Positions 20,759 through 28,874 of a stretch of 64,000 bases of DNA are shown one piece after another. Source of the stretch: Nocardia colli (GTDB taxonomy: Bacteria; Actinomycetota; Actinomycetes; Mycobacteriales; Mycobacteriaceae); contig NZ_VXLC01000001.1 in NCBI RefSeq assembly GCF_008704205.1, positions 1,240,001-1,304,000 on the forward strand. Reading direction: 5' to 3'. Numbering within the stretch: the stretch's first letter is position 1; every line of letters starts with the position of its first letter. The notes below the pieces were generated by a model, which ran no database searches, had not been told where the DNA came from, and saw nothing but the letters and a program-made list of their open reading frames with translations. Made by a program: the position numbers and the translations under genes.

Positions 20759-21979
20759 ATGGAGCATGAACCGATAGTTCTGGACACGACCGGTGCCGAC
20801 ATCCAAGGTGAGTCCGCGCGCATCCGGGCGCGCGGACCCGTTGCGGTAGTGGAATTACCGGGCGGCGTGCCCGCGTGGTCGGCTACCGACGCGGCGGTGC
20901 TCAAGAGCCTGCTCGCCGACCCGCGCGTGTCCAAAGATCCTCGGCAGCACTGGTCTTCGTTCATCAACGGGGAGATCACCGAGGCCTGGCCGCTGCTGCC
21001 CTGGGTCGCGGTGGACAACATGTTCACCGCCTACGGTTCGGACCATCGGCGCCTGCGGAAACTGGTCTCGCCCGCGTTCACCCATCGCCGCACCACGGCG
21101 CTGCGCCCGCGGATCGAGGCGATCACCGACAACCTGCTGAACGCGCTGGCCGCCACCTTGCCCGGCGAATCGGTCGATCTCCGGGCGGGATTCGCGTATC
21201 CGGTGCCGATCCAGGTGATCACCGAGATGATGGGCGTGCCCGAACATTTGGGCGGCGGCCTGCACAAGTGCGTGGACGGGTTCTTCGACACCTCGTTCAC
21301 CCCCGAGCAGGCGCAAGCCAACTATCTCGAGATGTACCGGCTCATCAGCGAACTCGTCGCCTACCGGCGCGAGACGCCCGGCGACGACGTGACCAGCGTC
21401 TTGATCGCCACCCGCGCCGAGGACGGCGCGCAACTGGTGGAGAAGGAACTCGTCGACACCTTGATGCTGGTCATCAACGCTGGCCACGAAACCACGGTAA
21501 ACCTGCTCGACCAGGCGATTTTCGCGCTGCTGACCCATCCGGAACAGCGCGCCGACGTGGTCGAGGGCCGGGTGCCCTGGTCGGATGTGGTGGAGGAAAC
21601 GCTGCGCTACGAGGCGCCGGTCGCGCACCTGCCGTTGCGCTACGCCGTCGACGACATCGAGATCGGCGACATCCGAATCCCCAAGGGGGAGGCCATTCTT
21701 GCCTCCTACGCCGGCGCCGGACGGGACCCGAACCTGCACGGTGCGACGGCCGATCAGTTCGACATCCACCGCACCAACAAGGACCACCTGTCCTTCGGGC
21801 ACGGCGCGCACCACTGCATCGGCGCACCGCTCGCCCGGCTCGAAGCGGCGGTCGCGCTCCCCGCCTTGTTCGAGCGTTTCCCGAACCTCAGGCTCGCGGT
21901 GGATCCCGCGGAATTGCAGCCGGTCGGCAGTTTCGTCTCCAACGGTCACCGTCAGTTGCCGGTGTATTTGGGGGAGTAA
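20759..21979 (+). CDS. Cytochrome P450, CYP154-like
   Basis: 406 residues with all P450 hallmarks: I-helix 'VINAGHETTVN', K-helix 'EETLRYEAPV' (ExxR), and haem loop 'FGHGAHHCIGAPLARLE' with Cys353. The N-terminal 'LLADPRVSKDPRQHWSSFINGEI' is typical of CYP154-type enzymes, which hydroxylate small or macrocyclic molecules. The ATG at 20759 follows AAGGAG. It is certainly cotranscribed with the CYP157-like gene ten bases upstream. No ferredoxin or ferredoxin reductase is adjacent, so electrons come from partners elsewhere. The conservon genes cvnA-D usually found with this pair in Streptomyces are absent here. Confidence 0.92.
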   Translation: MEHEPIVLDTTGADIQGESARIRARGPVAVVELPGGVPAWSATDAAVLKSLLADPRVSKDPRQHWSSFINGEITEAWPLLPWVAVDNMFTAYGSDHRRLRKLVSPAFTHRRTTALRPRIEAITDNLLNALAATLPGESVDLRAGFAYPVPIQVITEMMGVPEHLGGGLHKCVDGFFDTSFTPEQAQANYLEMYRLISELVAYRRETPGDDVTSVLIATRAEDGAQLVEKELVDTLMLVINAGHETTVNLLDQAIFALLTHPEQRADVVEGRVPWSDVVEETLRYEAPVAHLPLRYAVDDIEIGDIRIPKGEAILASYAGAGRDPNLHGATADQFDIHRTNKDHLSFGHGAHHCIGAPLARLEAAVALPALFERFPNLRLAVDPAELQPVGSFVSNGHRQLPVYLGE

Positions 21980-22020
21980 GCGGTAAAGCGTGGGGTGCCA
22001 TTCGGTGCCCCACGCTTTCG

Positions 22021-22395
22021 TCAGACAAAGGCAAGTGCGGAAGGCACGAGGGCGACCAGTGCGACCACATCTATCCACGCGACGCGCTTGGTCTTGCCAT
22101 TCAGCTCGCGGAACCCGACGGTGAGCGCGAGTGCCAGAAAGCTGATCATGCTGATCACGGCCGCGATGATCGCGGCAACTCGAATCGGCTCGGCAAACGC
22201 GCCGACGACCAGTCCGATTCCGACCAGTGCGAGCAATAGCGCGCGGTGCCGCAAGAGCAACTCCTGGTCGCGATTGCCGAGTCCGGTGCCGTAGACCGCG
22301 CCGGCGCGACCGGGTGCGCAGGCGACGATGCCCGGAACAATATGGATCACGCCGATCAGCACCAGCGCTGCCTGCGCGACGTATTCGAATCGCAT
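22021..22395 (-). CDS. Small four-helix membrane protein
   Basis: 124 residues, four predicted helices: 'YVAQAALVLIGVIHIVPGI', 'ALLLALVGIGLVVGAF', 'VAAIIAAVISMISFLALAL' and 'WIDVVALVALVPSALAF'. The loop 'LLLRHRALLL' between the first two is the most distinctive conserved part I recognise from unannotated actinobacterial proteins. No function can be assigned. ATG 22395 lies 33 bases from the divergent AraC-type gene, which is its probable regulator. Confidence 0.75.
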   Translation of the reverse strand: MRFEYVAQAALVLIGVIHIVPGIVACAPGRAGAVYGTGLGNRDQELLLRHRALLLALVGIGLVVGAFAEPIRVAAIIAAVISMISFLALALTVGFRELNGKTKRVAWIDVVALVALVPSALAFV

Positions 22396-22428
22396 CCTCG
22401 ATCCACCCTTTCCCTCGGTCGTGCAAGC

Positions 22429-23199
22429 ATGGCGAGTATGGGCGGTGCGGCACTTCCAGAAACACACTGTCTCGCGACCGTGTGGTTGTGGCCTGGGCAC
22501 GCGGTATATCGAGGTCCTTCGCTGCGGCTCGACGCGCATTGCGGCTCGGTGCTGTGCCTGGCGGTCGGTCTCGATGCGCCGTTCACGGTGCGGGCCGACG
22601 GGATCGAGCAGACGGTGCGGTCCGCGCTGATTCCGCCGCGCATGGTGCATCGAGTCGTGGCCACCGGCGAGCGGATGTTGTTCTGCTACATCGATCCCGG
22701 CTCGCCCCGGGCGAAAAGCAGCTGGGACCGAATGACCACTCGCTCTGGTGGATTCGGTTCGGCCCATCGTAATGAGCAAGAGTTGATAAGCCTGGCCGCG
22801 CAGCCGGAATTCGATCCGGTGGCCGCCGTCGACCTGGCCTGTGGTCCTGGAGTGGCGACAGTAGACGACCGGATCGCGGCCGCGGCGGCGACATTGCTGA
22901 CCCATCCGGCCCGGCCGAACTCGGCCGCCGAGCTGGCCGCCGAGGCGCACTTGTCGACCTCGCGATTCCTGCATTTGTTCGCCCGGGACGCGGGCACCAG
23001 CTTTCGCCGTTATCGGATGTGGGCGCGGATGCTCAGCGTCGGCCGTGCCGTCGCGAAGGTCGCCGATCTCACCACCGCGGCGGCGGACGCGGGTTTCGCC
23101 AGCCCTTCGCACTTCAGCGATACCTTCCACGCGATGTGCGGACTCACACCCAGCAGATTGCTCGTCGACGGTGCGCGAATCGTGGTGCTGGATTCGTGA
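22429..23199 (+). CDS. AraC-family transcriptional regulator
   Basis: 256 residues. The C-terminal ~95 form the double helix-turn-helix: 'SAAELAAEAHLSTSRFLHLF' and 'TAAADAGFASPSHFSDTFHAMCGLTPS', the second containing the GF-S-HF signature. The N-terminal part ('SVLCLAVGLDAPFTVRADG', 'LIPPRMVHRVVATGERM') looks like a small cupin-type sensor. ATG 22429 is used, with another Met three codons later. It is divergent from the four-helix membrane protein with only 33 bases between starts, so it very likely regulates that gene and itself. Effector unknown. Confidence 0.87.
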   Translation: MASMGGAALPETHCLATVWLWPGHAVYRGPSLRLDAHCGSVLCLAVGLDAPFTVRADGIEQTVRSALIPPRMVHRVVATGERMLFCYIDPGSPRAKSSWDRMTTRSGGFGSAHRNEQELISLAAQPEFDPVAAVDLACGPGVATVDDRIAAAAATLLTHPARPNSAAELAAEAHLSTSRFLHLFARDAGTSFRRYRMWARMLSVGRAVAKVADLTTAAADAGFASPSHFSDTFHAMCGLTPSRLLVDGARIVVLDS

Positions 23200-23206
23200 A
23201 CCAGGG

Positions 23207-24049
23207 TCAGGCGAATTTCGCGAGCAGCCGCGCGTCCAGGTCTCGTAAATAGTCGCGACCGAAGGTGCCGTTCTCGAGGCCGTTAACCAGTGCGTCCGGC
23301 AGATCCTGCTCGATCTGCGGCGAGCGTGATCCGGCCGCCAGCGCGATGGTCGCCACGGTGTCGACGTCTCCGGTGAAAGCCACTGAGGTGCGCAGGATTT
23401 CGCTGAGACTATGGCTAGAACTCAATGTGGTCAGTGCGGCGCGCACGCTCATCCAGCCCTTCGATCCGACCTTGCCGCGCCACGGTCGCGCCCAGCTCGG
23501 ATCGAGCCGAGCGCCGACCCAGCGGGGGAGTCCGGACACCGGACCGAGCTGGTAGTGGCAGTAGTGCACAGCCAACGCGGCGGCCTGCGCAGCTGAAATC
23601 CCGGCGGGTGTGTTGTGCGTGACCCGAGCCTGCACTTCCGCGTAGCGCAGCACCTCGTCGACGGTGGGCAGCAACCCGACCGGCCCGGCGCGCATCGCGG
23701 ATCCGCTCTTGTCGCTGGACGGGTCGATGCGGCTCAGCAGATCCTCGCCGCTGTGCACGGTATCGAGGAACTGCTGGAACCGACCGGCATAGCCGTCGCG
23801 CGGATCGCGGTGGTAAGCCCGCACGAAGTACTCGGCCAGCCCCGCCGGTCGCCACGGCTCACCCGACACCAGCAACTCCGCGACCGCCAACGTCATCTGC
23901 GTGTCATCGGTATAGGCACCGGGCCGAATCCCGAGATGCGTCGGATGCTGGATATACCCGGCCAGCGTGTTGTGTTCAGCGACAATGCCCGCACTCGCGT
24001 ACTCGAACCCGGCACCGTAGGCGTCCCCGACCGCCAATTCGATCAGCAC
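23207..24049 (-). CDS. ADP-ribosylglycohydrolase family protein
   Basis: 280 residues of the ARH/DraG fold, enzymes that remove ADP-ribose from proteins or hydrolyse related compounds using two Mg ions. Metal-site motifs are present: 'GDAYGAGFEY' at the start, 'YTDDTQMTLAVAEL', and 'FTGDVDTVATIALA' near the end. The GTG at 24049 follows GAGGGGGA and puts the GDAYG motif at the usual distance from the start; an upstream in-frame extension lacks family character. It is convergent with the AraC gene (7-base gap) and divergent from the second receptor kinase. The substrate is unknown; no ADP-ribosyltransferase is seen nearby. Confidence 0.87.
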   Translation of the reverse strand: MLIELAVGDAYGAGFEYASAGIVAEHNTLAGYIQHPTHLGIRPGAYTDDTQMTLAVAELLVSGEPWRPAGLAEYFVRAYHRDPRDGYAGRFQQFLDTVHSGEDLLSRIDPSSDKSGSAMRAGPVGLLPTVDEVLRYAEVQARVTHNTPAGISAAQAAALAVHYCHYQLGPVSGLPRWVGARLDPSWARPWRGKVGSKGWMSVRAALTTLSSSHSLSEILRTSVAFTGDVDTVATIALAAGSRSPQIEQDLPDALVNGLENGTFGRDYLRDLDARLLAKFA

Positions 24050-24212
24050 GTGATCCCCCTCCCCGTCGAACCCCGGCCAGATCTTGGCGCATCCGATTCG
24101 ATAGTGCAACAGGCTATCTCGAAGCTAAGATTGGCTCGGTGCTACCCGCGGTCGGCGCCGAGCCCGGCAGCGCGATGCCCGGTTCGGCGGACTCGAAGTC
24201 TGAGGGGGCTGG

Positions 24213-26372
24213 ATGCTGCGCGCTGGTGAGGTTTTCGCCGGATACGTGATCAAGCGTCAGCTGGGCCGCGGCGGAATGGGATCGGTGTATCTGGCGCAAC
24301 ATCCGCGCCTGCCTCGGCTGACCGCGTTGAAGCTGCTCTATCCGGATCTGTATGCCGACACCGAGATTCGAGCCCGGTTCGAGCGTGAGGCGGATCTGGT
24401 CGCGCGGCTGGACCACCCGAACATCGTGACCGTGTACGACCGCGGTCTCGACGAGGGGCAGCTGTGGATTTCGATGCAGTACGTCGACGGCATCGACGCC
24501 GGCGCAGTCGATCCGCGCACGCTGCCACCGCATCGGGCCGCCGAGATCATCGCCGAGACGGCTAAAGCACTCGACTACGCGCACGCCACGGGAGTCCTGC
24601 ATCGCGATGTGAAACCGGCCAATATCCTGCTGGCTCGCGCCAACCCGGCGCAGGGTGAGCGAGTTCTGTTGACGGACTTCGGCATTGCCCGGTTGCGAGA
24701 CGAGTCCAGGCCGTTGACCGAGGCCGGCGGGATCGCGGCGACGTTGGCGTACGCGTCGCCGGAACAATTGTCGTTCGTCCCCGTCGATCATCGATCGGAC
24801 CAATATTCGTTGGCGTGCAGCCTGTTCTGGTTGTTGTCGGGCACGTCGCCATTCGCGGCGGGCACTCCTGCCGCGATGATCGCCGGTCACCTTCAGCAGC
24901 CACCGCCGTTGCTGCACCGCCTGCGGTCGACTCTGCCGCCCGGCATCGACGAGGTATTGGCGAAGGCGCTCGCGAAGAATCCCGACGAAAGATTCGCGTC
25001 CTGTACGGAATTCGCCGTCGCGGCGCAGCAAGCTTTGGCGGAACCGCAGGGCCCGCCGCCGGTATGGCAGTCGGCGCCACAGGACGCGCGCCGGCCCGCG
25101 CGCCGATCGCTGCGCCGCGCCGGTATCGGTGGGCTGGTGCTGGTGGTGGTCGTCGCTCTGGTCGCCGGGATCCTTTGGGCGACAGGCGATCACTCCGAGG
25201 TGAAGACCGGCGATGTAACCGGACCTGTTGCACTGCAACCGATCGATTGGTCCGCCGCCGTCGCGCCGGGCACCACCGGAGGTCCAGCACCGTTCCAGGC
25301 GCTGATGCAGATCGACGCAGACGGCAAGGAAGTGCCGCGGCCGAGCACCGCCGCCAGTCCGGCCGGTGACGGCAAGGCCACGTGCGAGCCGGTGACCATC
25401 GCCTCGACCGCACCGCTCACCGGATCCGACGCCGGGACCGATCGCGGCCTGATCGGCGGCGTGAAACTGGCCGTCGACCAGTTCACCAAGGCGAACCCCG
25501 GATGTCCGGTCACCGTGCGCGAATTCGACTCCGGCGGGTTCCCGCAGTCCGCGGCCGATGTCGCGCGGCAGATCGTGGACGACCCGTCGATTGTCGCGCT
25601 GGTCGGTCCGCTGTCCGGCGGGATCCAGTCCGCCGGAGGGATTTTCAGCGACGCCGGGCTGTCCTTCCTCTTTGCGGGCACCACCCCCGTCGACCCCGCC
25701 AAGGGCTGGCGCAGTTTCTTCCGTGGCGTGGCCGCCACCGATGTCTATCGTCGGGCCTTGGGCAAATACCTCACCGACACTGCACATTTCAGCCAGATCT
25801 GCGTTGTTCGTGACGACTCCGGGTTCGGCAAGGGCCTGGCGCACGATGTCGTCGCGATGCTCGGCAGCGCGGCCGACCCCAGCTGCCGGGCGGATGTCCA
25901 ACAGGGTGGCCGCGACTTCGGTGCGGCGGTGCACAAGATCGCCGCCGCCACCCCGGACGCGGTGTTCTACTCCGGCTACAGCGCCGAAGCGGCCGCCTTC
26001 GCCCAGCAGCTGAAACAGGCCGGCGTCACCGCCCCCTTCGTCACCACCGAGGGCGCGCTCAGCACGGATTTCGTTGCCCCATCACCGATTTCGACCCGTG
26101 GCGCGTTCCTGTCCTGTATCTGCGCGCCGGTCACCGGAAAGTTCTACTTCGACTTCCGCGCCCTGAACAACCAAGGCGCAGGCTGGAACGCCGTCGAAGC
26201 CTACGACCTCACCACCATCACCCTGAACGGCCTCGCCACCGGCCACCACACCCGCCCCGCCCTCCTCGACTACCTCCGCCACTACCAAGGCCCCGGCCTG
26301 GCCCGCACCTACCGCTGGTCCGCCACCGGCGAACTGACCACCCCGGGCATCTGGATCTACCAGATCAACTAG
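24213..26372 (+). CDS. Receptor Ser/Thr kinase with extracellular solute-binding domain (copy 2)
   Basis: 719 residues, same architecture as the protein at 16659: kinase (1-270) with GRGGMGSVY, Lys40, Asp132, Asp155; one membrane helix near 304-325; LivJ-like ectodomain with 'GGVKLAVDQFTKANPGC', 'VALVGPLSGGIQSAGGIF', 'ICVVRDDSGFGKGLAH', 'DAVFYSGYSAEAAAFAQQLK' and 'EAYDLTTITLNGLA'. The juxtamembrane linker is about 100 residues shorter than in copy 1. Around the start the two genes are identical for 34 nucleotides, including codon third positions, which points to recent duplication or gene conversion. An adenine/adenosine deaminase gene follows 14 bases after the stop and may be cotranscribed. 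Confidence 0.9.
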   Translation: MLRAGEVFAGYVIKRQLGRGGMGSVYLAQHPRLPRLTALKLLYPDLYADTEIRARFEREADLVARLDHPNIVTVYDRGLDEGQLWISMQYVDGIDAGAVDPRTLPPHRAAEIIAETAKALDYAHATGVLHRDVKPANILLARANPAQGERVLLTDFGIARLRDESRPLTEAGGIAATLAYASPEQLSFVPVDHRSDQYSLACSLFWLLSGTSPFAAGTPAAMIAGHLQQPPPLLHRLRSTLPPGIDEVLAKALAKNPDERFASCTEFAVAAQQALAEPQGPPPVWQSAPQDARRPARRSLRRAGIGGLVLVVVVALVAGILWATGDHSEVKTGDVTGPVALQPIDWSAAVAPGTTGGPAPFQALMQIDADGKEVPRPSTAASPAGDGKATCEPVTIASTAPLTGSDAGTDRGLIGGVKLAVDQFTKANPGCPVTVREFDSGGFPQSAADVARQIVDDPSIVALVGPLSGGIQSAGGIFSDAGLSFLFAGTTPVDPAKGWRSFFRGVAATDVYRRALGKYLTDTAHFSQICVVRDDSGFGKGLAHDVVAMLGSAADPSCRADVQQGGRDFGAAVHKIAAATPDAVFYSGYSAEAAAFAQQLKQAGVTAPFVTTEGALSTDFVAPSPISTRGAFLSCICAPVTGKFYFDFRALNNQGAGWNAVEAYDLTTITLNGLATGHHTRPALLDYLRHYQGPGLARTYRWSATGELTTPGIWIYQIN

Positions 26373-26386
26373 CTAGGATCCCCGGA

Positions 26387-27370
26387 ATGCCCGTACCGAA
26401 AGCCGAACTGCATCTGCACATCGAGGGAACGCTGGAACCGGAGTTGGCGTTTGCGCTGGCCGAACGCAATGGCGCAGAGTTGCCGTTCGCCTCGGTGGAC
26501 GAGTTGCATCACGCCTACAAGTTCGAGGATCTGCAGTCGTTTCTCGATCTGTACTACCGGCTGACGGATGTGCTGCGGGTCGAACGGGACTTCACCGAGC
26601 TGGCCGAGGCGTACCTGGTGCGCGCCAGTGCGGCGGGCGTGCGGCATGCGGAGATCTTTTTCGATCCACAGGCGCACACCGCGCGTGGGGTGCCGTTCGC
26701 GACCGTTATCGACGGCCTGTGGGCGGCGCTGCGGGACAGTGAGCGGCGGTATGGCATCACGACGAAGCTCATCATGTGCTTCCTGCGGGATCTGTCGGCC
26801 GAGTCCGCGCTCGAGATGCTGAGCGCCGCCGAGCCGTACCTGGATCGGATCGTGGCGGTCGGACTCGACTCCGCGGAGGTCGGTCATCCGCCCGCCAAGT
26901 TCGCCGCGGTCTATGCACGCGCCCGCGAGCTCGGGCTGCGCGCGGTGGCGCACGCCGGCGAGGAGGGGCCCGCGTCGTATGTGGCCGAGGCGCTGGATGT
27001 GCTCCGCGTCGAACGCATCGACCATGGCATCCGCGTGCTGGAAGACCCGGAGCTGGTCGCGCGCCTGGTGCGAGAGCGAATCCCGCTGACCGTGTGCCCG
27101 TTCTCCAATGTGCGTCTGCGGGTGATCGACAAGCTGGCCGACCACCCGCTGCGCAAGATGCTCGACCTCGGCCTGGTCGCCACGGTGAACTCCGACGACC
27201 CGGCCTATTTCGGCGGCTACGTGCAGGAGAACCTCGACGGCATCCAGGATGCCCTGAACCTGACCGCCGACCACCTGCGCACCCTTGCCCGCAACTCGTT
27301 CGAGGCCTCGTTCATCGATGAGCCGACCCGCGCCCGCTACCTCGGCGAGGTCGACGCCTACCACTTCTGA
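26387..27370 (+). CDS. Adenine/adenosine deaminase family enzyme
   Basis: 327 residues, metal-dependent purine deaminase. Metal and catalytic motifs: 'KAELHLHIEGTLEPEL', 'AHAGEEGPASYVAEAL', 'RIDHGIRVLEDPELV', 'PLTVCPFSNVRL' and 'VATVNSDDPAYFGGY'. The HAGEEGP version (instead of HAGE with a nucleoside-binding pattern) is what I recall from the adenine deaminase branch (Aah1-like), so adenine is the likelier substrate; this should be read as probable, not certain. It starts 14 bases after the second receptor kinase and may be in its operon, which would put purine salvage under the same promoter. Confidence 0.88.
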   Translation: MPVPKAELHLHIEGTLEPELAFALAERNGAELPFASVDELHHAYKFEDLQSFLDLYYRLTDVLRVERDFTELAEAYLVRASAAGVRHAEIFFDPQAHTARGVPFATVIDGLWAALRDSERRYGITTKLIMCFLRDLSAESALEMLSAAEPYLDRIVAVGLDSAEVGHPPAKFAAVYARARELGLRAVAHAGEEGPASYVAEALDVLRVERIDHGIRVLEDPELVARLVRERIPLTVCPFSNVRLRVIDKLADHPLRKMLDLGLVATVNSDDPAYFGGYVQENLDGIQDALNLTADHLRTLARNSFEASFIDEPTRARYLGEVDAYHF

Positions 27371-27501
27371 TCCGCGAGAATCCAAGCCGCACATCTCGGT
27401 TCGAGCGCGCCGGGATGTGCGGCGACTACGCGCCGCGGCGTACCGGCTGATCCGCTGCGCGGCGGATGTGCCGACCACCCCTCCTGACCGACAGTGTGTT
27501 C

Positions 27502-27903
27502 ATGACCACAACGGCAGGCAGGCACCGGCTCTTCATCCTCGCGACGTGCGCGGCCCTCGTGCTCGCCGCCATCGGTGACGCCGGCCCCGAGATCATCGAA
27601 TCTCGCAGTGTCCTAACCGGTTACGACGGTCCTGGGCCGTTGATCTATCTCGGCTTCGCCGTTGTGGTCGCGACGGTTCGATGGCGATACATCCCCCTGA
27701 CGGCGGTCGTGATGTCGCTGTTCTTCCTGTTCGGCGGATTCGCCGACGCCGACTTCCGGACCCGGCTCGTCACCCCCACCGAGACGATCGAATTCCTCGC
27801 CGCGTGGCTGCAAATGCTCAGCTTCGCCGCAACAGTCCTCTTGGGAATCGCCGCCGTCCGCTGGCGTGCACCGGCCGACGCCGAAGTCGCCTCCCCGCGA
27901 TAA
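27502..27903 (+). CDS. Predicted four-helix membrane protein
   Basis: 133 residues with hydrophobic segments 'LFILATCAALVLAAIG', 'GPLIYLGFAVVVATV', 'IPLTAVVMSLFFLFGGF' and 'MLSFAATVLLGIAAV'. No family recognised. ATG 27502 is the most likely start. A second small membrane protein gene follows 42 bases downstream; the two may form an operon. Confidence 0.65.
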   Translation: MTTTAGRHRLFILATCAALVLAAIGDAGPEIIESRSVLTGYDGPGPLIYLGFAVVVATVRWRYIPLTAVVMSLFFLFGGFADADFRTRLVTPTETIEFLAAWLQMLSFAATVLLGIAAVRWRAPADAEVASPR

Positions 27904-27945
27904 CCCGGTTCGAACAGTCCCCGGCCGACTCGAAAGGCATTGACA

Positions 27946-28344
27946 ATGAACACAATTGGTACACGCTTGATAGCCCTGCCGAAGAACACCAAACTGTCCC
28001 TCTACGGACTGATTATCGGCATCCTGGGCCTGATAATCCAATGGATAGCCGACCCCGCCAAATTCCCCGGCTTCCCACCCGGCATCCTCGTAATAGCAGT
28101 ATTCGCCATCGCCGTAGCCCTCACCGCCCGCTGGTGGTGGACCCCTCTCCTCGCCACCCTGATCGCCGCCTTCATAGCCCTAGGCGGCCTCCTCGGCGGC
28201 GCCCTCGTCAACAACCTGACCTCAGGAAACATCGCCACCATCGCAGGCAACATCATCCTGTACGCAGGCTTAGCCATCGCCGCCATAGCCGGCATCCTCG
28301 CCACAATCGACAGCCGCCGCGCAACCAAATCACCCCTGGGCTGA
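27946..28344 (+). CDS. Predicted membrane protein
   Basis: 132 residues, mostly hydrophobic: 'SLYGLIIGILGLIIQW', 'ILVIAVFAIAVALTA', 'LLATLIAAFIALGGLLGG' and 'IILYAGLAIAAIAGILAT', so four helices. Codon use is less GC-biased than in neighbours (several ata, gta, cta codons), a mild sign of a different history. ATG 27946 follows AAAGG at good spacing. No family recognised. Confidence 0.65.
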   Translation: MNTIGTRLIALPKNTKLSLYGLIIGILGLIIQWIADPAKFPGFPPGILVIAVFAIAVALTARWWWTPLLATLIAAFIALGGLLGGALVNNLTSGNIATIAGNIILYAGLAIAAIAGILATIDSRRATKSPLG

Positions 28345-28369
28345 CCGCCGTCGCATGAGGCAACAGAGC

Positions 28370-28393
28370 GGCCTTGATCAACTGATCAGGGCC
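28370..28393. terminator. Hairpin after the small membrane-protein genes
   Basis: Arms ggccttgatca and tgatcagggcc pair over 11 positions with one G-U pair, 25 bases past the preceding stop. Confidence 0.65.
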
Positions 28394-28556
28394 TTCCTGC
28401 GCCAGAGCCTACGACATTCCAAACCGGAACCAGGGCAATGTCTTTCGGCACCTATGTCAGGTCGACAGCGCCAGCCGTGTCCCGGACTCGGGTAGACCCA
28501 GCTTCGATGTCGCTAACTCCGGGAGATAGTCTCGATCCTCGGATAGGGGGTGTCTT

Positions 28557-28871
28557 GTGGAGGTCGAACCGGCCAGCCTGCGCGCAGCGGCTACAAAATT
28601 GTTCACGGAGTCGGGCAACGTCGATCATTGGACGCGACTCGGGGGAGCCAATGCGGTCACTCAGTTGAATGGCCTGGGCTGCGCTGCTTTGTTCACCGAT
28701 GCGGACAATGCGAGTCGTCAGGCCAAGGCGGTACTCCAGGCCAGGATGAAGGAACTCGGAAACCTGTTGAAGATCTCTGCTGACGAATACACCGATACCG
28801 ACACCGCGACCGCGGGCAAGTTGTCGTCATTCAGCGATCTGAACTCGGGAGATCCGCACGGGGGGCGATGA
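28557..28871 (+). CDS. EspC-like type VII secretion target (WXG100 superfamily-like)
   Basis: 104 residues, helical, without a signal peptide. It starts 'MEVEPASLRAAATKL' and has the end pattern 'LKISADEYTDTDTATAGKL', which fits the EspC/DUF2580 group of small ESX-secreted or secretion-partner proteins. The GTG at 28557 follows AGGGGG. Only 3 bases separate it from the amidase-domain gene that follows, so the two are translated together. In such loci the small helical protein usually pairs with the N-terminal helical domain of the large effector for export. No ESX membrane genes are in the window. Confidence 0.75.
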   Translation: MEVEPASLRAAATKLFTESGNVDHWTRLGGANAVTQLNGLGCAALFTDADNASRQAKAVLQARMKELGNLLKISADEYTDTDTATAGKLSSFSDLNSGDPHGGR

Positions 28872-28874
28872 TTT

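Noticed and set aside
19480-21979. Complete conservon (cvnA-E)
   Set aside because: Only the P450 pair is present; no histidine-kinase-like, roadblock, DUF742 or GTPase gene on either side.
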